Assembly (NCBI GenBank): GCA_035345875.1
Contig: DAORDH010000002.1
Span: 62,001-126,000 of the forward strand
Source: UBA2033 sp035345875
GTDB taxonomy: Bacteria; Spirochaetota; Leptospiria; Leptospirales; Leptospiraceae
Length of the DNA stretch: 64,000 bases
Direction: 5' to 3'
The notes under the pieces are model-generated. The model was not told the origin of the DNA and ran no database searches. It was given only the letters and a program-made list of their open reading frames with translations. The position numbers and the translations under genes were made by a program. Positions 1 to 9,680 of this stretch are shown piece by piece (position 1 is the first letter of the stretch; every line of letters starts with the position of its first letter).

Positions 1-1
1 T

Positions 2-106
2 CTGATTCACTTTTCAAAACGTTATAAACATAGTTATATCAAGGATATGATACGAAAAAAAACACCTGAAAGCTTAAAGGGTCGTATTCACTGTTTTCTT
101 CCATGA
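2..106 (+). CDS. Partial: C-terminus of a probable ribonuclease Z (MBL fold)
   Basis: An open frame enters from the left edge and stops at TGA 104-106, overlapping the next gene's ATG (ATGA). Its 34 visible residues begin LIHFSKRY and end IHCFLP. The HFSxRY-type word is what I associate with the C-terminal part of RNase Z, the metallo-beta-lactamase nuclease that trims tRNA 3' ends; the catalytic HxHxDH region would lie outside the window. The 4-base overlap implies translational coupling with the methyltransferase. The identification rests on one short motif, so another MBL-fold hydrolase is possible. Confidence 0.5.
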   Translation: MIHFSKRYKHSYIKDMIRKKTPESLKGRIHCFLP

Positions 107-750
107 AAAAATTTGAAAGTATTTATATTGATGGTTTCGAATCCTTTATCAATGATCGACTCATTGATAGACCATTTCCAATTATGAAGGAGATGGAAGT
201 ATTTGCTGAAAAAAATCGAATTCCAATTTTGTCTCCAGCTGCAGGATCGATTGTAAAATTTCTATGTGAAACCTATAAGACATCTAAAATCTTGGAACTC
301 GGAACAGGCCTAGGTTATTCCACCGCATGGATGCTGAGTTCAGGCAATACATTGGAAATTGATACAATTGATCGAAACGCAAAAGAACTCCAGAGTGCAC
401 ATATGTTTCTAGATCAAATAAAAACACACACTCAAAAGATAAATTTTATCCATACACATTGTATTGAATATTTAAAAAAAATAGAACAACTTTCTTATGA
501 TTTTATATTTATTGATTGCGATAAGATTTGTTATCCCGAAATATTTGCAATATTAATAGAAAAGTCAGATCAAACAACAAAGCTTCTTTTTGATAATGTC
601 CTCTGGCATGGAAGATTAGATGGTTCTATTTACACAAAACCCTCTGATAGAGCTATGCAAGAATTTTGGCATCTAATAGAAAAAAGACCTTGCAGCAAAA
701 CCCTTTTTCCAGCAGGAGATGGGCTATTGTTGGTATCAGACTTCAGATAA
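103..750 (+). CDS. SAM-dependent O-methyltransferase (family 3, COMT-like)
   Basis: A 215-residue class I SAM-dependent methyltransferase of the small O-methyltransferase family (PF01596 type). Motif I, LELGTGLGYST, sits at about residues 65-75 and binds SAM; the acidic strand end DTID follows near 88-91, FIDCDK near 137-142 supplies the metal-side acidic residues, and DNVLWHG near 164-170 is the family's second metal-ligand motif. The length is normal and there is no signal peptide, so it should be cytosolic. Members methylate catechol-like or other small hydroxylated substrates; the substrate cannot be read here. The start overlaps the upstream stop (ATGA), which fixes the ATG and suggests co-transcription with the RNase Z-like gene. 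Confidence 0.85.
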   Translation: MKKFESIYIDGFESFINDRLIDRPFPIMKEMEVFAEKNRIPILSPAAGSIVKFLCETYKTSKILELGTGLGYSTAWMLSSGNTLEIDTIDRNAKELQSAHMFLDQIKTHTQKINFIHTHCIEYLKKIEQLSYDFIFIDCDKICYPEIFAILIEKSDQTTKLLFDNVLWHGRLDGSIYTKPSDRAMQEFWHLIEKRPCSKTLFPAGDGLLLVSDFR

Positions 751-801
751 ACAAGCATATGAACTTTTTTTTTTAATAAAATGGAAAAAAGTAAAAAAAA
801 A

Positions 802-830
802 TTGACATATATTTTTTCGTTCGATAGTCT
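802..830 (+). promoter_or_regulatory. Putative sigma-70-type promoter for the 1261-residue lipoprotein gene
   Basis: TTGACA (802-807) is followed after 17 bases by TAGTCT (825-830). The -35 matches the consensus fully; the -10 matches only three of six positions, including the key TA and final T. The predicted start near 837 leaves a leader of about 65 bases before the ATG at 903, which is preceded by the Shine-Dalgarno-like AGGAGA. Inferred by eye. Confidence 0.45.
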
Positions 831-902
831 TAGAATTCTGTAGGGAAAATTATTCTCTACAGATAAGCAAAAACTTTAAACGAAAAATTAGGAGAATCTA
901 AA

Positions 903-3900
903 ATGAAAAATGATACAAATAAAGGCAAGGTTAGCTATACTAGAATCTTATTCTATTTGCTTCTAGCACTAGCGGTGGCATTCAGTGCAGGCTGTGGCAA
1001 AAAGAAAAAGAAAGCTTTTTTCTGGATGGCAGCTCTCACAGGTGGGAATTCCAATGTAGGAACTGGCACAGGCAGTGGTAGCAGTTCCCAAACCGACTCA
1101 AACGGTGTTCCTCTACCTTCCAACTCATCTGACCCATCCACTGCACCAACACAAGAAGTAGCAACCCATGGTCCTGCTACTATTTCTGGAACATTAAACG
1201 CAACCAATTGTAAAAATGCAAGCAACGTGGCAATTGCCTGCTCTAGTGACTCTGGTCTAGATTTAACTCAGATCACAATTCAATTAGTTGATAGCAATGG
1301 AAATGTAATAGCAACCACAACTCCAGATTCAACAGGAAAGTATACATTTAACATTGCAGATTTAAGTAATGGCGATTATCGTGTATTGATTAATACAGGG
1401 AATGGATTAAACTACGCATACCAAGATGTAAATTTTACATACAATCCAGTTAACCCATCTGCTAACACTCTAACCGGTATAGATTTAACTTCATCTAGAC
1501 TTTACCTTACAACAGGTCCAGCAACAATCACTGGAACTGCAACAACACCAGGATTCAAAGATCAAAATGGGAATACAATTGTTGCCGCTGGTCCTATGCC
1601 AAATGGAACAGTTGTTCAGTTAAAAGATGCGAATGGGAATGTGATTGCCACTACTACTACAACAAGCGGTGCTTATACATTCAACATACCGAATTTACCA
1701 AATGGAAATTACAGTATAACCGTTATAGGATCAGGACAATCCAGCAATGGTCAGCCTTTCTCAGATGTTAGTTCTGCTGTTCCAATTCAATTCAGTTTTC
1801 AAGGAAACAATCCAGCGACACCTACTCAGGTGACAATTCCTGGTCTCAGTTCTGCTTGGAATCCTGCTACCTCTGCAACTGCAAATATCTCCAACTGGAG
1901 CATACGCAATGTTGCAATCAGTGGTTCAGATCTTTCTGGCTTTACCGTAAAACTAAAAGATGCAAATGGGAATGTTGTCGGAACTACTACAACGAATGCA
2001 TCAGGTCAATATTCATTTAGTCAAACTTTATCAAGTGGAGTTTATTCCGTTGAAATTTCGAAAGCCGGATTTATGACTACATCAAACTCCTTTTCTTTTA
2101 CTGCAAATCCAAACGGAAGTGCAACATCGATTACCCAAGCAAGTCCAAATAATGTAGTTCCAAATCCTTCCAACGTAGTTGGTCAAGTAACAGGACCTAG
2201 CAATACTCCACCTAGAATTGTAGGTGCTTCTATAAACTTTAGACCAGATAGCACACAAGCTCCATCAAACTTACTCTATTTGGCTACAGGATCTGACGTA
2301 AGATTAAGTAACCTTGCCTCTCTTTGGATGAGAGAAGCTTGTGCAGCCGTTTCTGCTTGCGCAACTGCATGTCCAACCTTTACACCAACCTGTATTGGAG
2401 CAAGATCCGATATGCAATCTGGCAGTTCTTGGACCTATTCCACTTATGCAAATAAAGTTTATGAGGTAAATGGAAATAATGTATTTTTCACAGCTGTAGC
2501 TGGAAAGTGGAGTTATTATGTATCAGCTCCCGGCTACAACAACTCTGCATCAAGCACAATTACCCTCAATGGTCAAGAAGTCAATGCTACCCCTGTGGTT
2601 TTAACTCCTTCTACACATAGAGCCCAAATCGCAGGTCAATCCGTAGTCTTAGATACTTTATCGAATGGAACACGTAACGCCTATGGTGCGGCTGTTCCTG
2701 GTTTCAATACTCAATCTGGAGTGCCAGGGATGTTTGCAGTTATGTTAGGGAATTCCGACAACAGCGGAAATCCTGTAGCACATATAACTGTAACAAATGC
2801 ATCTGGAGCATACTCATTTGATGGAAACTCGAAAGTAGTAAATCTTCCAGACATAACGGTTCTTTGCTCTAACTCTGCGTTAGTTTCCAGTTTATATCCT
2901 GGAGTTACTTCTTTATCAGGTGCTTCTTGCACAGGAGTCGCAGATAATTTACGTGTAGCCTATGCTATCAGCCAATATGCCTCCGCTCAAACACTCAGTA
3001 CGTTGTCCGCAACACCAAATAATGGTTTAGTTGCAAATGATGTAACTTCCTCTATTTGCTCTGGAGCTGCTTGTCCTGGAACAGGATACCAATTTAGAGG
3101 TGGTTCTTACAATATCATAGTGACAGATCCTTTAAAACATATGACATCTTCCTCTACCGGAGCGATAGTAAACAGTGGAACCGTTGCTTTGGGTGGAACA
3201 CTTGCTGTTGTAAGCCAAGTTCCTCACCTTCCTAGAATGCAAGTGACTGGAACAATCACAGATGCAATTTCAACTGGTGCGTTAAGCGGTGCAACCATTG
3301 AGTTAGGAATGGATACAGATTCTGACCCGAATACAATTACTTGGGGACCGGTTCGTCAAGATCCTGCAACACTATCTGGTTCTAGATTATCTGCATCTGA
3401 TATTCAAGTTCCAGCCGTAACAACAGATGCAAATGGAAACTATACAATTAGTAATATTGATCCAGGGACTTACGTTATCAGAGTAACAAGACCCGGTTAT
3501 GTAACACAGTTTGTTCAAGTAACCGTTCCAAATTCTGGACCAGCTGTTGTTGCTAACGCGCAAATCGTTCTAGATGGACCAAGAGGAAATCTCTCTGGTC
3601 GTATTGTAATCGCTGGAGGCGCTCCATTTACTGGAACATATACACTTGAGATCGTAAATCCGAATACAGGAACAAGACCAACAAGTCCAGTAGCCCCAGC
3701 AAGTTTATCTTCTGGAACTTCTGCATTTACAAACGTTCCAAATTATTCGGTATTCTCTATCAACCCTGGAACATGGAAAGTGAAATTTGCTTCGGCAAAT
3801 TATGTGCCAGTAGAAGGCATTGTAACGATTCAACCAAATGCTACAACTAACTTTGATATTGTAACTATGATACCAGGAGCTCAAGCACCAGCTTCAATCT

Positions 3901-4688
3901 CTGGAAGACTATTGAATGCTCTCAACAATCAAGCAATTTCAACACCTTTGACTGTTAGAATTAGACCAGGCATTGGAGTTACATCCGGACCTTATGCATT
4001 GGATGCAAACAACCAAACAATTGGAGCTATTACTTCAGCAGCTGATGGGTCTTATGTAATACCTAACGTTCCAGCCGGTAACTATACAATCGAAATTACT
4101 GGTCCTGGATTTGTTACAACATATGAAACGGTTATATCTGCTGGTGCAAATTCAGCAAACCAAAACATATTAGTTTCTCCTAGTTTAGCTGCCGACGAAG
4201 TTCGTATCGTTCTTTCTTGGAATGCTACACCTAAGGATGTTGACTCCCATTTAGAATATGGAGACGGATCTACCACAAGGAAAAACCAAGTCGTTTGGAA
4301 TGACAAGTGTAGAAACCCTGGTGTAAACAATGCAGTTATTAAATCACCTGCTCAGTGTTCTACAGAAGACTTAACATTAGATATAGACGTAACAACCGGA
4401 TATGGTCCTGAGACTGTAACTATGAAAGGAACTGTTTGGACTTCTCCTGTTGTAACTAGACTTGGTTATAGTCTCTTTAATTGGTCAAATGAAGCTTCAC
4501 TCTCAGTTTCGGGTTCTACTGTTAAAGTTTATAAATCAACTGGTCTGGTAAGAACATACAATGTTGGACCTGCTCAGGTTAGCCGTTGGTGGCAAATGTT
4601 CTGCTTTGATAAAGCAACCAAAAATATAACAGACGTTGGTCAACCAGGCTGTAACGCTAGCGACTTTTTCAACGCACCACAAAACTAA
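903..4688 (+). CDS. Large surface lipoprotein with carboxypeptidase-regulatory-like repeats and a C-terminal DUF2135/YfaP-like domain
   Basis: A 1261-residue predicted lipoprotein. The signal peptide runs to a lipobox FSAGC with Cys31, followed by a run of lysines and a Gly/Ser/Thr-rich tether. Most of the protein is a string of beta-sandwich modules of the carboxypeptidase-regulatory/SdrD-B type, recognisable by recurring words such as DANGNV, GxYTFNI and GxYxVxI near residues 95-155, 205-280, 335-400, 790-880, 890-990 and 1010-1110. The last 140 residues (LSWNATPKDVDSHL, then LDIDVTTGYGPETV) resemble the DUF2135/YfaP domain. An exposed adhesive or structural role is inferred. The gene has its own putative promoter and a strong terminator, so it is probably monocistronic. 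Confidence 0.75.
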   Translation: MKNDTNKGKVSYTRILFYLLLALAVAFSAGCGKKKKKAFFWMAALTGGNSNVGTGTGSGSSSQTDSNGVPLPSNSSDPSTAPTQEVATHGPATISGTLNATNCKNASNVAIACSSDSGLDLTQITIQLVDSNGNVIATTTPDSTGKYTFNIADLSNGDYRVLINTGNGLNYAYQDVNFTYNPVNPSANTLTGIDLTSSRLYLTTGPATITGTATTPGFKDQNGNTIVAAGPMPNGTVVQLKDANGNVIATTTTTSGAYTFNIPNLPNGNYSITVIGSGQSSNGQPFSDVSSAVPIQFSFQGNNPATPTQVTIPGLSSAWNPATSATANISNWSIRNVAISGSDLSGFTVKLKDANGNVVGTTTTNASGQYSFSQTLSSGVYSVEISKAGFMTTSNSFSFTANPNGSATSITQASPNNVVPNPSNVVGQVTGPSNTPPRIVGASINFRPDSTQAPSNLLYLATGSDVRLSNLASLWMREACAAVSACATACPTFTPTCIGARSDMQSGSSWTYSTYANKVYEVNGNNVFFTAVAGKWSYYVSAPGYNNSASSTITLNGQEVNATPVVLTPSTHRAQIAGQSVVLDTLSNGTRNAYGAAVPGFNTQSGVPGMFAVMLGNSDNSGNPVAHITVTNASGAYSFDGNSKVVNLPDITVLCSNSALVSSLYPGVTSLSGASCTGVADNLRVAYAISQYASAQTLSTLSATPNNGLVANDVTSSICSGAACPGTGYQFRGGSYNIIVTDPLKHMTSSSTGAIVNSGTVALGGTLAVVSQVPHLPRMQVTGTITDAISTGALSGATIELGMDTDSDPNTITWGPVRQDPATLSGSRLSASDIQVPAVTTDANGNYTISNIDPGTYVIRVTRPGYVTQFVQVTVPNSGPAVVANAQIVLDGPRGNLSGRIVIAGGAPFTGTYTLEIVNPNTGTRPTSPVAPASLSSGTSAFTNVPNYSVFSINPGTWKVKFASANYVPVEGIVTIQPNATTNFDIVTMIPGAQAPASISGRLLNALNNQAISTPLTVRIRPGIGVTSGPYALDANNQTIGAITSAADGSYVIPNVPAGNYTIEITGPGFVTTYETVISAGANSANQNILVSPSLAADEVRIVLSWNATPKDVDSHLEYGDGSTTRKNQVVWNDKCRNPGVNNAVIKSPAQCSTEDLTLDIDVTTGYGPETVTMKGTVWTSPVVTRLGYSLFNWSNEASLSVSGSTVKVYKSTGLVRTYNVGPAQVSRWWQMFCFDKATKNITDVGQPGCNASDFFNAPQN

Positions 4689-4704
4689 TACACCTAATTA
4701 TTAT

Positions 4705-4738
4705 ACCCCTGAGTCTCTCAGGGGTTTCTTTGTTTTTC
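4705..4738 (+). terminator. Rho-independent terminator after the large lipoprotein gene
   Basis: Nine-base perfect stem ACCCCTGAG (4705-4713) and CTCAGGGGT (4717-4725) around a TCT loop, followed by a T-rich tract. It lies 17 bases after the stop codon. There is no T run on the other side, so it acts on the plus strand only. Confidence 0.9.
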
Positions 4739-4740
4739 CA

Positions 4741-5109
4741 TCCTTCAAAGTATTTTTCTAATCTTTGGTCTCAACTTTATAAAAAGCTACTTTGGTTATG
4801 CAATCACCTTCGGTTTTTCAAAACCTCACTCTGTTAAAAACCAGACCGAGAACTAGCGAAAATCTATTCTCTCAAATATAATCCCGTCACGGCTATATAA
4901 ATCGATTTTATTTGTGAATATTAGATAATTGTATTTTAGAATTGCGATTAGCTATTCTGATCTTAAAGCTAAATTAACATTGAAATTATTGATTCAACTA
5001 AATTTAAATCCAATAACAAGTAGCAAGAGATACTAGACTCAAATCTGATTTTCCTTTTTCTAAAATATTCATTAATACAATATCAAATTATGTAACGATA
5101 GTTCCTTTA
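4741..5109. other. Intergenic spacer, no gene seen
   Basis: About 370 bases between a plus-strand terminator and the stop of the minus-strand potassium transporter gene. It is AT-rich. I see only a weak GGTTT/AAACC hairpin near 4812-4825 and no open frame, RNA gene or copy of the window's repeat families. Confidence 0.5.
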
Positions 5110-6951
5110 TTATCCGACTACAACGTATTCGACAGGATATGTATAATTATACGCTTTCGATTTTGGTGTGAATGCAATTAGAATTGTAAGAACCCCTACT
5201 CTTCCCATAAACATCACAATCGAAATAACAATCTTACTTGTTGTCGATAGATTACTAGTAATGCCACGACTAAGCCCTACAGTTCCAAAAGCAGAAACCA
5301 CTTCATAACAAATATCGAGAAAAGGAAAATCTTCTATTAAAATCATTGTAAAGATTGCAATGAATATTACAAAAAGAGAAAGAACAATAGTCGCAGAGGC
5401 TCTAGAAATTGATCCAGGAGAAATTGTTCTATTAAATATTTCTAATTTATTTTTTCCTCGCACAAGATCGACAATATGTAGTAAGCTGACTGCAAATGTG
5501 CTAGTTTTGATCCCTCCACCTGTTGAATTAGGTGATGCACCCACCCACATTAGAAGAAAAGAAAAAAATACCATTGGAACACCCATACGTCCGATGTCTA
5601 ACGTATTAAATCCAGCCGTTCGACAGGTAATGGAATAAAAAATTGAATGAAACACACGATCAAACTGATCCAATTCTTTTAAAGTATGCTTTGATTCTAA
5701 AAAATAATAAGCAAGAGTCCCGGATAAAAATAGTAGAAAGCTAACAACCATAACAAGTTTGGAAGAAACAGACAGACGAATATGACTAGAATCAGGAGTA
5801 AATAACTTTTTACTCACTTCACTCACAACAGGAAAACCAAGTCCCCCAAATGTTATTAAAACCATTATAACAACTAAATATATTTTTCCATGTAGAAAAA
5901 AATTTTCCGCAAGTCCATTCGTAAATAAAGAAAAACCAGCGTTACAAAAAGCAGATACCGAATGAAAGATGGAAAAAAAGATTTTATTTCCACCTTTTAA
6001 ATCTGCATCCTCAGGCAGATATGTATATAAAAGTTCTGCACCAACTGCTTCTATTATCAAGGTTTGAATTGCAATTTGACGGATAATTCGCTTTACCCTC
6101 CCAATTGCCTCTTCGCTCAATAAGTCTTTCATTAAAAGCTTATCATTTACAGAAGCTTGTCCTGCAAGAAAAATTGAAAAGAATGTTGTAAGTGTTATAA
6201 GACCAAGTCCACCGACTTGAATGAGTATTAATATAATTACTTGCCCCATTGTAGTAAACGAATCAAAAATATTAATCGTCGATAAACCAGTTACGCAAGT
6301 GGCACTGACTACTGTAAAGATAATATCTATTAGCCGCAAAGATCCTTCTATCTTTTGTGCCTTCGGAAGAGAAAGTAAAAGAGTACCAATTAGACCAATA
6401 GAAGCAAAACTAAAAAAGAAAATTAGAGATGGATTCAACTTCTTCAAATTATAAAGTCTTGTATTTCGAACAAGTCTAGCCAGATTTGAAAAAACTAAGA
6501 AGATTTGATTTATAGATAAAAACAAAAGTGCAGTATCATTCGTGCCAAATTCGCCTAATTTTAAATAATATATAATATCTTGTTCAAATATCTTCTGCAA
6601 TAAAACGAGGCTAACAATAATTATCTCAGGTTTATGATTTTTAATATAATTTTTATATTGATCAGTTGTAAAAACAAGACCTAATATTTCATATGCGAGC
6701 AAATATTGGATGGCTAAATAATTAATTAGCCATATTGTAGAGCCCCATTTGGGATTGTATCCAAATCCATATTCAATGGTAAGTGTTGCAATAGATAAAA
6801 ATCCACAAAGAGCAAAGATGCCTCGCGTTATATTCCTTGTGTATGTATAATGAAACCTATGTATTGAATTTCTAGTGTCTAAAAATTTGTTTTTTATTCT
6901 ATAAAGTAATACAATTAATTTTCTTTTATCTCTATTTCTATTTTCAAACAT
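5110..6951 (-). CDS. TrkH/KtrB-family potassium uptake channel subunit
   Basis: A 613-residue polytopic membrane protein of the TrkH/KtrB superfamily. All four selectivity-filter half-loops are visible, each with its central Gly: ATCVTGLST (217-225), FCNAGFS (335-341), TCRTAGFNT (442-450) and AFGTVGLS (554-561). The Ktr-like segment SPNSTGGGIKTST lies at 473-485. About 180 extra N-terminal residues carry additional hydrophobic segments, making it longer than the usual 440-490 residues; this probably adds helices outside the channel core. Such proteins pass K+ (or Na+/K+) and work with a cytosolic RCK subunit (TrkA/KtrA), which is not next to this gene or elsewhere in the window. No terminator is evident downstream. 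Confidence 0.9.
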   Translation of the reverse strand: MFENRNRDKRKLIVLLYRIKNKFLDTRNSIHRFHYTYTRNITRGIFALCGFLSIATLTIEYGFGYNPKWGSTIWLINYLAIQYLLAYEILGLVFTTDQYKNYIKNHKPEIIIVSLVLLQKIFEQDIIYYLKLGEFGTNDTALLFLSINQIFLVFSNLARLVRNTRLYNLKKLNPSLIFFFSFASIGLIGTLLLSLPKAQKIEGSLRLIDIIFTVVSATCVTGLSTINIFDSFTTMGQVIILILIQVGGLGLITLTTFFSIFLAGQASVNDKLLMKDLLSEEAIGRVKRIIRQIAIQTLIIEAVGAELLYTYLPEDADLKGGNKIFFSIFHSVSAFCNAGFSLFTNGLAENFFLHGKIYLVVIMVLITFGGLGFPVVSEVSKKLFTPDSSHIRLSVSSKLVMVVSFLLFLSGTLAYYFLESKHTLKELDQFDRVFHSIFYSITCRTAGFNTLDIGRMGVPMVFFSFLLMWVGASPNSTGGGIKTSTFAVSLLHIVDLVRGKNKLEIFNRTISPGSISRASATIVLSLFVIFIAIFTMILIEDFPFLDICYEVVSAFGTVGLSRGITSNLSTTSKIVISIVMFMGRVGVLTILIAFTPKSKAYNYTYPVEYVVVG

Positions 6952-7074
6952 ATTGCAAACAAGACCTATCCCTACTCTTTCACTGAATTTTATTTCATAT
7001 TGAAATGAAATTATTTTTTTATTCTAATTAAAAATAATATACAATTCCAATAGAAGGAATACAATTGTGCGTCA

Positions 7075-8016
7075 ATGGAAATTCAAAATCAAAATCAGAC
7101 TATAGAAATTGATAGCTTCCAGGTTATTGGGCTTCCGGAAAAAATTCATGGAATCAACACAACCAGACAATTTTTAGTAAGCCTCTCAACAGAGGAATTC
7201 ATTGATTTAGTAAAAAAAAATCAACAGTTTCCATCCTTTCAACAATGGATGAATTATTATCTTTGGCTTTTTAGAGATGATTCCGATTTCCAGCAAATTC
7301 TAAGTAGTCCACTTTTTCCAACTAAGTTTTTGATTCAATTTATCTATTATGCTCTGGGGCGTTGGATTGCAGTAGAGGACAATGATCCAGATGAATTCTT
7401 TATGGACATTGCAACACTCTTTAGTCCTGAGAAATGTTTACAAATTCTAATTGAGGAAAACATTGTAGATCTTGATGTAAACCTTGCGCTAGCCTTTATT
7501 TCCAACCTAGATGAAAATGGAATTAATGTTTACTTTGAACAAACTGGAAATAGAGAAGACGAAACAAATTTCTTTTATGATTTGTTTAGTGAATTAGAAG
7601 ATACAATGATAAAATCCTTCTTTATAAAAAATCCAGAACTGTATAATTATATTCTGCAAATGTTTAAAAAGGAAAAGGATCGCTCCGAACTGCATCAAAA
7701 AAAATATGAGAGATTTGTAGAAAAATTCAAAACAGATTTAGATATTATAGATCTAACGCTTTCAATAAAAGAGAAAGTGCACACAATATTTGATTTAGAA
7801 GAAGAAAAGAAAAAACCATGTAGTCAACGAAACTTAAAACGAATCATTGGAATTATCAATGCACTCAAAGGGAAAGACAATATTTCAGATATAGTTCAAA
7901 TTCTCTATCGTCAAAAGACAATCATTGACAGAGAAGAAAAAGACCTTATTCGAAATATACTCACAGACGATTTTCTAAAAAGCATTTTTAAGCTATCAGA
8001 TAATATTCAATTATAG
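7075..8016 (+). CDS. Hypothetical protein, mostly helical, 313 residues
   Basis: Not recognised. A soluble-looking, acidic, helix-rich protein without signal peptide or membrane segments; charged stretches with coiled-coil character lie near residues 205-260 (KKEKDRSELHQKKYERF onward, then DLEEEKKKP). Base composition matches its neighbours and the frame is long and clean, so it is probably real. The start is an ATG with only a distant GAAGGA 5' of it. It stands alone between the divergently transcribed K+ transporter gene and a damaged regulator locus. The context gives no functional clue. Confidence 0.6.
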   Translation: MEIQNQNQTIEIDSFQVIGLPEKIHGINTTRQFLVSLSTEEFIDLVKKNQQFPSFQQWMNYYLWLFRDDSDFQQILSSPLFPTKFLIQFIYYALGRWIAVEDNDPDEFFMDIATLFSPEKCLQILIEENIVDLDVNLALAFISNLDENGINVYFEQTGNREDETNFFYDLFSELEDTMIKSFFIKNPELYNYILQMFKKEKDRSELHQKKYERFVEKFKTDLDIIDLTLSIKEKVHTIFDLEEEKKKPCSQRNLKRIIGIINALKGKDNISDIVQILYRQKTIIDREEKDLIRNILTDDFLKSIFKLSDNIQL

Positions 8017-8090
8017 ATAAATACATTTATAATGAGTAGATCAATTTTCCATATAAATTGAACAATTTATAAAGATCAGTAGAAGAATGC

Positions 8091-8600
8091 TTGAATGACC
8101 ATCGCGTTGAATCTTTAGATGCGCTTCTAATCGATATTGGTCTGCCACATATGAATGGAATCGATCTTTTAAAACTTATCCATTCTAGATATCCAAAACT
8201 TAAAATCATAATTATCACTGCTTTCAATGCAGATGATATGATATTTAACGCATTAAAATTTGGGGCATCCGGTTATATTTGGAAAAATGAAATTAAAAAT
8301 ATAAAAGACTCTGTTCTAGCAATCTTAGAAGGCGGTTCCTATATGTCTCCTTCGATCGGCATTCATATTTCTCAATACTTTCGCTCTCAGGTAAAAGAAA
8401 ATTCTGATTCATCCCTTTCTACTCGTGAAAAACAAATCTTGGAGTTAATCATCACAGGTCGTAGTGTTACTCAAATTTCTAAATTACTCTCTGTTTCAGA
8501 AGGCACCATTCGTAAACATATCAACAATATATATTCTAAACTAGAAGTATCCAATCGTGTTCAGCTCATGCAAAAAGCCAGAGGTATGGGGTATGTATAA
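8091..8600 (+). CDS. N-terminally truncated NarL/LuxR-type response regulator (probable pseudogene)
   Basis: The 169 residues hold the later two thirds of a receiver domain (LLIDIGLPHMNG with the phospho-acceptor Asp15; the switch Thr in IIITAF; the conserved Lys in SGYIWK) and a complete LuxR/NarL helix-turn-helix (LSTREKQILELI, then SVSEGTIRKHINNIYSKL). Roughly the first 40 receiver residues, including the first beta strand and its Mg2+-binding acidic pair, are missing. The frame upstream reads RSVEEC, still receiver-like, but is closed by TAA at 8070-8072, only about 55 bases after the previous gene, so the 5' end was deleted rather than miscalled. The only start available is TTG 8091. A working phospho-receiver is unlikely, though the DNA-binding half could still be made. 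Confidence 0.7.
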   Translation: MNDHRVESLDALLIDIGLPHMNGIDLLKLIHSRYPKLKIIIITAFNADDMIFNALKFGASGYIWKNEIKNIKDSVLAILEGGSYMSPSIGIHISQYFRSQVKENSDSSLSTREKQILELIITGRSVTQISKLLSVSEGTIRKHINNIYSKLEVSNRVQLMQKARGMGYV

Positions 8601-8739
8601 TGGAAAACTTTGATTTAACTTCTCGTGAAGCTCAAATCATACAATTAGTAATGCAGGATGAGTAAACAAAGAGTTTTCTAACTTTCTAGGCATCTCTTGG
8701 AAACATCTTGAAACCTCATTTCTAAAACAACTACTCTAG
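8600..8739 (+). pseudogene. Decayed LuxR-type helix-turn-helix gene remnant
   Basis: ATG 8600 overlaps the previous stop (TAATG). The frame reads MENFDLTSREAQIIQLVMQDE then stops; LTSREAQIIQLV is the first helix of a LuxR/NarL helix-turn-helix. Shifting frame across the stop, NKEFSNFLGISWKHLETSF continues the same fold (compare nKEIAxxLgISwkTvetH) and stops at TAG 8737-8739. The coding sense is therefore split over two frames with at least one indel, and the end of the domain is missing. Read by eye in all frames; I infer a broken paralogue or second domain of the preceding regulator. Confidence 0.65.
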
Positions 8740-8872
8740 CCTTGACGTTAACTCCAAAGCTAAACTCATTGCATTTCCTATTTAAAATAGATTTAACCAG
8801 TTACCTGATAAGGTAGTATAGGAATAATATTTATCGGTATTTCTTTTAATGCATGCAAATGTTTCATTTACC

Positions 8873-8909
8873 CGTATGAAACAGAGATGATGATTCATAC
8901 GTTTTTTTT
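8873..8909 (+). terminator. Rho-independent terminator of the decayed regulator locus
   Basis: Perfect 8-base stem CGTATGAA (8873-8880) and TTCATACG (8894-8901), 13-base loop, then eight T residues. It ends the plus-strand regulator locus just before the stop of the minus-strand gene at 8936. Confidence 0.8.
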
Positions 8910-8935
8910 ATAGATTCATAGAAAATTCGGAATCA

Positions 8936-9676
8936 TTAAAAATTCTTTGCCCCAAATACAAAGGAAAAATTATAATTTGGTTGTCCTTTGTAAATTTGAC
9001 TTTGTGTTTCTTCCGGCGGTGGTGGAGGAAGTGGATTTGTTTCCTTTTTATTTTTCATATATTCATCATAGCTATTTATATCCGAAATCATGTTTGCAGC
9101 AGAAAGGCCTGTCGCCCCTAATATTGCCATGAAAAAACCAGGAGTTGTTTTAATATAAGTGTTATTACCCATGATGCTTCCGATGACTACTGTGACTCCA
9201 ACAGAAAATGCAGCAGCAAATGGAAACGTTGTGAGAAATATGATTTCCATTCGGCGACCTCTAGTCTCTGTATAAGGCTCTATCTCTCTATTTAAGAACT
9301 GTCGCTTTTTTTCTTTGTTTTGTTTCTCTTTTTCTCTTTGTCTGGCAATTGCATCTGGATTGATTTTCCCAGTGACAGGATCAATAGGAAGATTATTAGT
9401 CTGAGATGCGACAGGATTTTGGGATTGATTATTTGAAGAACGTATGCTTGTTTGCCCTTGGAGCAAACTACTAATATCAGGTTGTCGTTGAACTGTTTTT
9501 GGATTTACAAGCGGAGGTTTCTGAAATTTTGGAGGCATGTCATAATCTCGGTAAACTCCATCCTTTGAGTCGCCTAACTTCATATTTCTCATATCGTAAT
9601 TATATGTATCATAAAAGTCTGCTCTTTGAGCAAAGAGCGGTATAGATAAAATGATTCCAAGTAAAATTTTCTTCAT
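8936..9676 (-). CDS. Hypothetical secreted/membrane protein, 246 residues
   Basis: Family not recognised. An N-terminal signal peptide (MKKILLGIILSIPLFAQ, probable cleavage after the Ala or Gln) is followed by a polar, Gln/Asn/Pro-rich segment to about residue 115, a basic Lys/Arg/Glu stretch (REKEKQNKEKKRQF), two hydrophobic segments near 145-168 and 178-196, and a proline run with acidic tail (PLPPPPPEE). This suggests an envelope protein with a hairpin of membrane helices. It lies 4 bases after the 9681-10574 gene on the same strand, so it probably ends the operon that begins with the class A penicillin-binding protein; an envelope role is inferred from that. Confidence 0.6.
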   Translation of the reverse strand: MKKILLGIILSIPLFAQRADFYDTYNYDMRNMKLGDSKDGVYRDYDMPPKFQKPPLVNPKTVQRQPDISSLLQGQTSIRSSNNQSQNPVASQTNNLPIDPVTGKINPDAIARQREKEKQNKEKKRQFLNREIEPYTETRGRRMEIIFLTTFPFAAAFSVGVTVVIGSIMGNNTYIKTTPGFFMAILGATGLSAANMISDINSYDEYMKNKKETNPLPPPPPEETQSQIYKGQPNYNFSFVFGAKNF

Positions 9677-9680
9677 ATTC

